DNA of 6,208 nt, from positions 1-6,208 of the forward strand of contig CAYTYA010000090.1 of NCBI GenBank assembly GCA_964442015.1, given 5' to 3'. This document shows, piece by piece, positions 1-4,640 of the stretch; position 1 is the stretch's first letter; every line of letters begins with the position of its first letter. The translations under genes were made by a program, and so were the position numbers. The notes under the pieces were generated by a model. It made no database searches, was not told the DNA's origin, and saw only the letters and a list, made by a program, of their open reading frames with translations. Source of the DNA: GCA-002701945 sp964442015. GTDB taxonomy: Bacteria; Fidelibacterota; Marinisomatia; Marinisomatales; TCS55.

Positions 1-773
1 ATATAATCACTAGGTTTTCTTCTATTTCCTATATTTGCTCGATACCAATTTAACGCTGAACGAAGAGCGCCTCGTTGACGAAAAACATTTAAATATGCAT
101 CAATTTCTTCATCTCCATGTACTTTCCACACTTTTCTAAGGTTCTTATAATTATTAAATGACATATAAAATTCTGGAAAAAATGGCATATTAAAGAATCC
201 TATGTATTTGCTTTTTTCCTGTTGATCAAAATCATTTCTGTATGCCTCTTGAAATGCCTTCATATGAGGTATTGACAATGATGTCCAACTATATATCATT
301 TCTGGATATTCAGCTATAAATGCCCAACCAACAGAAGAACCCCAATCATGACCAACTAAATGAAAACGTTTTAATTTATAGGCATTTGCAATCGCAAGAA
401 CATCACTTACTGTATGTTTAAGAGTATATTCTTTAATCAGCGTCGGTCTTGCTTTTGGGCTATATCCTCGCTGATCCGGCGCAATAACACGATAGCCTTT
501 TTTTACTAATAGATCCATCAGCCCAACCCACATGTATGATGTTTCTGGGAATCCATGTAATAATATTACTGTTTCACCACCATTCTCCATCCCTCCTATT
601 CTACAATTCAATACATATTCACCATTATTTATCTCTGCAAACCATTCATCATTAATAATAATTTCTTTAACAGAATATGAATTATTTGTTCCCATAATAA
701 TGGATAAACTAAAAACAAATATGGTAATAGATTTGAAAAAATTATTAAGCCAGATAATCAATTTATGGTCCAA
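1..773 (-). CDS. alpha/beta hydrolase, epoxide hydrolase/haloalkane dehalogenase type, exported or anchored; 3' end outside window
   Basis: The frame is open from a TTG at 773-771 to the window edge, giving 257 residues without a stop. Numbered from that TTG, the oxyanion-hole motif HGFPE is at 73-77, APDQRGYS at 98-105, and the nucleophile elbow GHDWG at 141-145. The elbow carries Asp143 instead of Ser, as in epoxide hydrolases and haloalkane dehalogenases. The cap region includes ALNWYR (about 239-245), where epoxide hydrolases keep a ring-opening Tyr. The catalytic His and second acid lie beyond the window. Such enzymes hydrolyse epoxides or carbon-halogen bonds through an alkyl-enzyme ester; the substrate here is unknown. 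Residues 1-27 hold a Lys-containing start and a hydrophobic run (about 16-27), suggesting a signal peptide or anchor. The start is uncertain: TTG773, TTG761 and ATG695 are all in frame, and none has a clear Shine-Dalgarno. Only the TTG starts keep the hydrophobic N-terminus. TTG773 begins 7 bases after the preceding gene's stop, suggesting co-transcription. Confidence 0.88.
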   Translation of the reverse strand, partial: MDHKLIIWLNNFFKSITIFVFSLSIIMGTNNSYSVKEIIINDEWFAEINNGEYVLNCRIGGMENGGETVILLHGFPETSYMWVGLMDLLVKKGYRVIAPDQRGYSPKARPTLIKEYTLKHTVSDVLAIANAYKLKRFHLVGHDWGSSVGWAFIAEYPEMIYSWTSLSIPHMKAFQEAYRNDFDQQEKSKYIGFFNMPFFPEFYMSFNNYKNLRKVWKVHGDEEIDAYLNVFRQRGALRSALNWYRANIGNRRKPSDY

Positions 774-780
774 TTAATTT

Positions 781-1131
781 TTATGAAAATAAATGCCTGT
801 TTCTTGCTATCCATTTATAGATTAATTCTGATATAAATCGGAAAGGTGGGACCCATTTATATAAAATGTATAATAACTTGGCTTTGTTTGCAGTATAAAA
901 TAATTGAAAAATTGCTTCAGCTCCCTTGGAAACTCTATCATTAATATTTATAAAGTGGACTGATTGCAAACACGCAGCTCTAGAAATATAATTATAATCT
1001 AATGGTATCTTCTGAAGAGGGATATATGTTACAAAGTGGCTGGTTAAAGTTTTGAATTTATTTGCCCACTTAATACAAAACTCGCACTCACCATCATAAA
1101 TTAATAATGGTCGTTTATCATAACTATTCAT
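781..1131 (-). CDS. DCC-family (DUF393) thiol-disulfide oxidoreductase
   Basis: This is a complete 116-residue protein, the usual size for the DCC1-like/DUF393 family. The defining N-terminal motif is visible as LIYDGECEFC (residues 10-19), with the CxxC-type pair Cys16 and Cys19. A Glu sits where most members have DGDC. The family's conserved downstream elements are also present: a SKGAEAI segment (68-74) and the C-terminal YKWIARNRHLF (105-115). Members have a thioredoxin-like character and are thought to act in thiol-disulfide exchange, but the physiological substrate is generally unknown. There is no signal peptide, so it is probably cytoplasmic; residues 86-106 are moderately hydrophobic. 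The ATG at 1131-1129 overlaps the TGA of the rhodanese gene in an ATGA arrangement, implying translational coupling. The TAA ends at 781, just before the hydrolase. Family assignment is firm; the role is not. Confidence 0.9.
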   Translation of the reverse strand: MNSYDKRPLLIYDGECEFCIKWANKFKTLTSHFVTYIPLQKIPLDYNYISRAACLQSVHFININDRVSKGAEAIFQLFYTANKAKLLYILYKWVPPFRFISELIYKWIARNRHLFS

Positions 1132-1220
1132 CTTTTTCCAGCAAATTCTTCATATCCGCCATCTAGACTAAATACAGTTTTAAATCCCTGTTGAACAAAA
1201 TAATCAGATGCTCCTTTACT
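1128..1220 (-). CDS. GlpE-like rhodanese (sulfurtransferase), C-terminal end only; 5' part in assembly gap
   Basis: Only the last 30 codons and the TGA stop are present; everything upstream is in the run of N. The visible peptide starts SKGASDYFVQQGF and continues through VFSLDGGYEEF to a C-terminal GKR. This is the classic end of a rhodanese domain: the Ser closing the active-site loop, then A..YF...GF..V..L.GG...F. The spacing and the SKGA...QQG stretch resemble E. coli GlpE, a 108-residue single-domain thiosulfate:cyanide sulfurtransferase. By that comparison the catalytic Cys would lie about six codons inside the gap, so catalytic competence cannot be judged. Rhodaneses carry sulfane sulfur as a cysteine persulfide and pass it to thiol acceptors. 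The stop overlaps the ATG of the downstream DCC oxidoreductase by four bases, so the two are probably co-translated. Whether it stands alone or is fused to another domain is hidden. Confidence 0.82.
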   Translation of the reverse strand, partial: SKGASDYFVQQGFKTVFSLDGGYEEFAGKR

Positions 1221-1320
1221 NNNNNNNNNNNNNNNNNNNNNNNNNNNNNNNNNNNNNNNNNNNNNNNNNNNNNNNNNNNNNNNNNNNNNNNNNNNNNNNN
1301 NNNNNNNNNNNNNNNNNNNN
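1221..1320. other. assembly gap (100 N) between yaaA and the rhodanese gene
   Basis: The run is exactly 100 N, a conventional placeholder for a scaffold join of unknown size. Upstream coding stops about 11 residues short of a normal YaaA C-terminus. Downstream coding starts near residue 71 of a GlpE-sized rhodanese. If both genes are intact and ordinary, about 36 bases of yaaA plus about 210 bases of the rhodanese gene are missing, so the true gap should be near 250 bases or more. That estimate is inferred from family lengths. Confidence 0.9.
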
Positions 1321-2061
1321 ATTATCTGATTGATCTGGCTGAAACTCATACCCCTGATCATTAAAACCATGTAAATCATCTATAGATTGTACTCTATTCT
1401 TAATGATATACTTTGACATCATTCCTCTTGCACGCTTCGCATAAAAGGATATCACCTTAGGAACACCATTTTTTACATCTTTAAATATTGGTTTTATTAT
1501 AGGAACATTAAGTATTGATAAATCAATCACTTTAAAATATTCATCTGAAGCACAGTTTACTATATACTTACTTTTATGATTATTAATATCTGTATTTAAT
1601 TGATCTGAAATTTTTGTACCCCAAAATTCATACAAATTTTTTCCCTTTGTATTATTCATTTTTGTTCCCATCTCTAATCGATAGGGTTGAATAAGGTCTA
1701 AGGGACGTAATAAACCATAAAGACCTGACAAAATACGTAAATGATCCTGAGAATAATTAAAATCATCCTGACTAAATGTTTCTGCTTCTAGCCCTGTATA
1801 TGTGTCTCCATTAAATGCTAATGCAGCTTGTTTGGCATTCTGCTTATCAAAAGGAAGGTTCCACGCTTGAAAACGGTTAACTGTTAAATTTGCGATGTTT
1901 TCACTTACGCTCATTAATTTCATTATATCATCAAAAGTATAATCTTTTGCTTCATCAACGAGCTTCTTTGACTCATCCAAAAAATCACATTGAGTAAATG
2001 CTTTTATTGGTGATTGAGCGTTAAAGTTTAATTTTTTTGCTGGTGAAATAACTGCGATCAT
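1321..2061 (-). CDS. yaaA: peroxide stress protein YaaA (DUF328/UPF0246); last codons in assembly gap
   Basis: The first 247 residues are visible; E. coli YaaA has 258, so only about 11 residues and the stop are lost in the N run. The family signature is present throughout: ISPAKKL at 5-11, AFNGDTYTGLEAETFS at 82-97, LRILSGLYGLLRPLDLIQPYRLEMG in 108-132, LYEFWG at 143-148, NCASDEYFK at 169-177 and ISFYAKRARGMMS at 204-216. In E. coli, YaaA is an OxyR-controlled protein that lowers intracellular unincorporated iron during hydrogen peroxide stress, limiting Fenton damage to DNA; its fold has DNA-binding features. No signal peptide is seen, so it should be cytoplasmic. The ATG at 2061-2059 is preceded by a GGGG run (2072-2069) seven bases away, a plausible though atypical ribosome-binding site. 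It follows the DUF962 gene by 19 bases. I see no OxyR-type operator, but the upstream junction is too short to hold a separate promoter comfortably. Confidence 0.95.
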
Positions 2062-2098
2062 ATTTTATCCCCAATATAGTTTAATATTTTATCCCCAA
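2060..2098. repeat. 15-bp perfect direct repeat across the DUF962-yaaA junction
   Basis: Two identical 15-base copies of ATATTTTATCCCCAA (plus strand) lie at 2060-2074 and 2084-2098, with a 24-base period. Read on the coding strand, one copy encodes the last residues of the DUF962 protein (LGIKY) and ends in its TAA. The other supplies the GGGG-containing leader and the first bases of the yaaA start codon. Bases outside each 15-mer differ. This looks like a small local duplication; it could also be a chance repeat in AT-rich DNA or a duplicated initiation signal. Confidence 0.75.
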
Positions 2099-2554
2099 CT
2101 TATTATAAATGAATGACAACAACCAAGCTGGACCAATAAGGAGGAATTGTATATCTTGAAAAAATGATGGTTTCTTCCCTTCAATCTTATGGCCAATAAA
2201 TTGTCCAATCCATGCAACAACAAATATAATTAATGAAGTTTTCCATAATGGGGTGTGAAATTTTGTATTAATATAAAAATTTCCAGCTAAGAGTGAAAAC
2301 CCAATAATGAACATACCTATTGCCATCACTCGAGAGAGACGTATATAATACAGAAGAATAAGAGCAGTAATTATAATCGCCCAATTTAGCTGAACATTAT
2401 TGATAATATATGGCATATACCCATGAGGTATAGACCACCATAATCCCATAACACTAAACATGATTGCAGGGACACATACCCAATGTATCTTTTTGTTTAA
2501 AGGGTTCTGGTGGCTTTCACCATACTCATCTAACCAATTATATACGGATTTCAT
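2081..2554 (-). CDS. DUF962/Mpo1-like integral membrane protein
   Basis: A complete 157-residue protein. The N-terminus carries the family signature YGESHQNPLNKKIHWVCVP (11-29) with His15 and His24. A second conserved block, GQFIGHKIEGKKPSFFQD, lies at 117-134 with His122. Hydrophobic stretches at about 26-41, 57-72, 77-94, 107-121 and 133-150 indicate four or five membrane segments. The His residues match those conserved in yeast Mpo1 (YGL010w), an Fe(II)-dependent dioxygenase that shortens 2-hydroxy fatty acids in phytosphingosine breakdown. Bacterial members have mostly not been characterised, so a lipid alpha-oxidation role here is only an inference from family membership. The ATG at 2554-2552 has the clearest ribosome-binding site in the window. 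It lies 34 bases after the CotH gene and 19 bases before yaaA, in one direction, consistent with an operon. Confidence 0.9.
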   Translation of the reverse strand: MKSVYNWLDEYGESHQNPLNKKIHWVCVPAIMFSVMGLWWSIPHGYMPYIINNVQLNWAIIITALILLYYIRLSRVMAIGMFIIGFSLLAGNFYINTKFHTPLWKTSLIIFVVAWIGQFIGHKIEGKKPSFFQDIQFLLIGPAWLLSFIYNKLGIKY

Positions 2555-2560
2555 AAGTTA

Positions 2561-2567
2561 TCTCTCC
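2561..2567 (-). promoter_or_regulatory. ribosome-binding site of the DUF962/Mpo1-like gene
   Basis: On the coding strand this reads GGAGAGA, six bases before the ATG at 2554. It is the best Shine-Dalgarno match in the window and settles that start. The other genes have weaker or badly spaced leaders. Confidence 0.75.
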
Positions 2568-2588
2568 ATATTATTTTTAAAATAAATT

Positions 2589-4622
2589 CTACTTAATTAA
2601 GACCATTTTATTATTCTTTATATACCCTTCAGTTCGTAATTGATACAAGTAAATGCCGGCACCAACTTTGTTTCCATAATTATCTTTACTATCCCATTCT
2701 AATGTATGATATCCATAGTCTTTTTGACCTTTATCTAATGATCTGATTTCTCTACCAAGCGCATCATATATGGTTAAAGAGATTTTACTTTTCTTTGGAA
2801 GATAATACATAATTTTAGTCATGGGATTAAATGGATTAGGATAATTTTGGTACAATCGATAATCCTCAGCTATTGGATTATTGTTGATACTACCAAGATA
2901 ATTACTATTTTGCTCACCAGGGGTNNNNNNNNNNNNNNNNNNNNNNNNNNNNNNNNNNNNNNNNNNNNNNNNNNNNNNNNNNNNNNNNNNNNNNNNNNNN
3001 NNNNNNNNNNNNNNNNNNNNNNNNGAATATTCAAAGAATTCCCTCTCTGCTTTTCTTGGCTCAAGAATAATTGCATCATTATCTCTTGCTCTAACATAGT
3101 ACTTTATATGCTCTCCATTCGAAATATATGGTACAAGAGCGCCATATACATTATCATTTTCATAACCATCATTATGCATACCATCATCATACATTTCTAT
3201 AGATTGAAAAAATGTCGAGTATTCATTAATTGTAATCATAAGTTCAACTTGAGTTGCATTTTCAACTGTTGCATTAATAAAAACAGAATCTCCTGGGAAT
3301 GGATTAGAGTTATTTTGATTAACAGAAGAGATTGTTGGTGCTGATTTAGCAATTTCCGAGTTATTTAATAAATATGTTCTTCTAGGTCCAACAGTAGATA
3401 CAATTCCACAAATATCAATATAGTTGGTGCTTAAGTAATTAGTAACATTGTATCGAAAATAATCTCCAAATGTAAACGGGTAAAATAAATTAGGATCATC
3501 TAATGCATATGTTTCAATACTATCTTGGATTTCTGTTGCCCAAGAATAATAATATTCTGCATTATATATTTCATCGATTATTGTGCGCATATGTGCAGTA
3601 TAAATCATCTTATAAAGTGGAACTTGCATAAGCTTACTAAAAAGCGGTCTAGTTGAATTGTTTTCATAATAAAATGGTGGATGGTTATATACCCAATACT
3701 CATTCCCACCAAAAAGTAGAAAAAGATTAATCACGCTTCCACCAAATGATTGGTCTTTATCCCATGGAATAACTTCAAACTGTCCACTAGCGTTTTGATA
3801 CAAATAATAATTATGTGGTAAAAATGGAAAAATATAACTGTCAAGATCGGGCATTACTACGGATGAGGCAAAATACCATAAGACCCGATCAACATTTAAT
3901 ATGTTTTCAATATTTTCTGTATGAAAATTTAGTGTTGATATTAATTCAATTAAATCAGACCATCCATTTTCTGATTTTAATTCATACCCTTTTTGATATT
4001 CAAATGCATTAGAATCGGCCCCATGCCAGACTAAATCTGGCCATGCTAGATAATCTTCACCATATTGAAATTGAGGTTCACACTTGAAAAAGGTTCCATC
4101 ATCATTGCCAAAATGCTTGCGTAGAAATTGTTTATTGATGGACTCAGCATTTACATATAAACCTAACTCCTCACCATAAATAGATACATTCATATAACCA
4201 GTTACTGGTGTAGGTAGATAAAATCCAGAAGATAAATAGCCAATTGTTTCTCTAACAAATGTTGGATCAAAGATAGAATTTGATAGTTTAAGTTTTTCAT
4301 ATCCCATCACATTTTGATCATCATGAACAAATTCTACATCTATATTAAATGGGAGTTTGGGGTTCCCACTATTATTAGGTTCAACAAAAGATGAGTTTCC
4401 TTTATATCTAACACCAACACTATCATAAATGACTCCATTAACAGTTATATCAGCTAATAAATAGCTTTTATCATCTGCATACCATCTCGCCTGCAAAATA
4501 GAATCATAGTTAGAGTTATAGAATTCAATATTCATATTGTGAACTGTATATGGATCATATAATTCTTGACCAGATAAGCTGGTAAAAAGTATAAGTAAAA
4601 GTAATTTTCTTAAATTATTCAT
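2589..4622 (-). CDS. secreted CotH kinase-family protein with Ig-like region and T9SS C-terminal sorting domain (interrupted by assembly gap)
   Basis: Visible residues span 677 codons including 34 unknown ones (533-566). A signal peptide is clear: MNNLRKLLLLILFTSLSG, with cleavage probably just before Gln19. Residues ~28-400 form a CotH-kinase domain, with VRYKGNSS (71-78), KLKLSN (110-115), NYYLY (271-275) and the metal/catalytic motif IPWDKDQSFGG (285-295). Residues ~428-532 look like an Ig-like domain, with the pattern DDGMHNDG...DNVYGALVP followed by KYYVRARDN. A TPGEQN tail follows the gap, then a T9SS sorting domain (586-677). CotH-type proteins are atypical secreted kinases first known from Bacillus spore coat; the substrate here is unknown. 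The protein should be exported by Sec, cross the outer membrane by T9SS, and end up on the surface or outside the cell. The ATG is the only in-frame start downstream of the preceding stop, 18 bases away; AGGA abuts it, too close for a normal ribosome-binding site. Both sides of the gap read in the same frame. Confidence 0.9.
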   Translation of the reverse strand: MNNLRKLLLLILFTSLSGQELYDPYTVHNMNIEFYNSNYDSILQARWYADDKSYLLADITVNGVIYDSVGVRYKGNSSFVEPNNSGNPKLPFNIDVEFVHDDQNVMGYEKLKLSNSIFDPTFVRETIGYLSSGFYLPTPVTGYMNVSIYGEELGLYVNAESINKQFLRKHFGNDDGTFFKCEPQFQYGEDYLAWPDLVWHGADSNAFEYQKGYELKSENGWSDLIELISTLNFHTENIENILNVDRVLWYFASSVVMPDLDSYIFPFLPHNYYLYQNASGQFEVIPWDKDQSFGGSVINLFLLFGGNEYWVYNHPPFYYENNSTRPLFSKLMQVPLYKMIYTAHMRTIIDEIYNAEYYYSWATEIQDSIETYALDDPNLFYPFTFGDYFRYNVTNYLSTNYIDICGIVSTVGPRRTYLLNNSEIAKSAPTISSVNQNNSNPFPGDSVFINATVENATQVELMITINEYSTFFQSIEMYDDGMHNDGYENDNVYGALVPYISNGEHIKYYVRARDNDAIILEPRKAEREFFEYXXXXXXXXXXXXXXXXXXXXXXXXXXXXXXXXXXTPGEQNSNYLGSINNNPIAEDYRLYQNYPNPFNPMTKIMYYLPKKSKISLTIYDALGREIRSLDKGQKDYGYHTLEWDSKDNYGNKVGAGIYLYQLRTEGYIKNNKMVLIK
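2592..2867 (-). other. type IX secretion C-terminal sorting domain of the CotH protein
   Basis: The last 92 residues start EDYRLYQNYPNPFNP and continue through LTIYDALGREI, GYHTLEWDS and GNKVGAGIYLYQL to KMVLIK at the very C-terminus. This is the type A T9SS cargo signal (TIGR04183-like, FlgD-Ig-like fold) common in Bacteroidota, Ignavibacteriota and Marinimicrobia. The por/gld translocon genes are not in the window, so the presence of a T9SS is inferred. Confidence 0.9.
2925..3024. other. assembly gap (100 N) inside the CotH gene
   Basis: Again exactly 100 N, so probably a placeholder. Before it the Ig-like region ends in EREFFEY; after it comes TPGEQN, a sequence typical of the end of a lamin-tail domain. 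A lamin-tail domain needs roughly 100 or more residues, so the real gap is probably several hundred bases. Confidence 0.9.
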
Positions 4623-4640
4623 TCCTGACTATTGTAAAAA

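Noticed and set aside
532..777. Plus-strand 81-residue open frame
   Set aside because: It is antisense to the N-terminal and HGFPE part of the alpha/beta hydrolase and shows no domain or ribosome-binding site.
1216..2061. A YaaA protein running through the N run into the rhodanese region (possible fusion)
   Set aside because: The continuity exists only because N codons are read as X. YaaA is already near its normal full length at the gap edge, and the rhodanese tail is in another frame across the nominal 100 N.
2592..2601. CTTAATTAAG palindrome at the end of the CotH gene, as a terminator
   Set aside because: It is a 10-base AT-rich palindrome without a loop or a following U-tract, and lies within the last codons. 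It is too weak to call a terminator.
2847..3344. Plus-strand open frame opposite the CotH gene
   Set aside because: It spans the N run and lies antisense to a clearly recognisable CotH/T9SS protein; its translation has the Ile/Cys-rich look of an antisense shadow and no recognisable motif.
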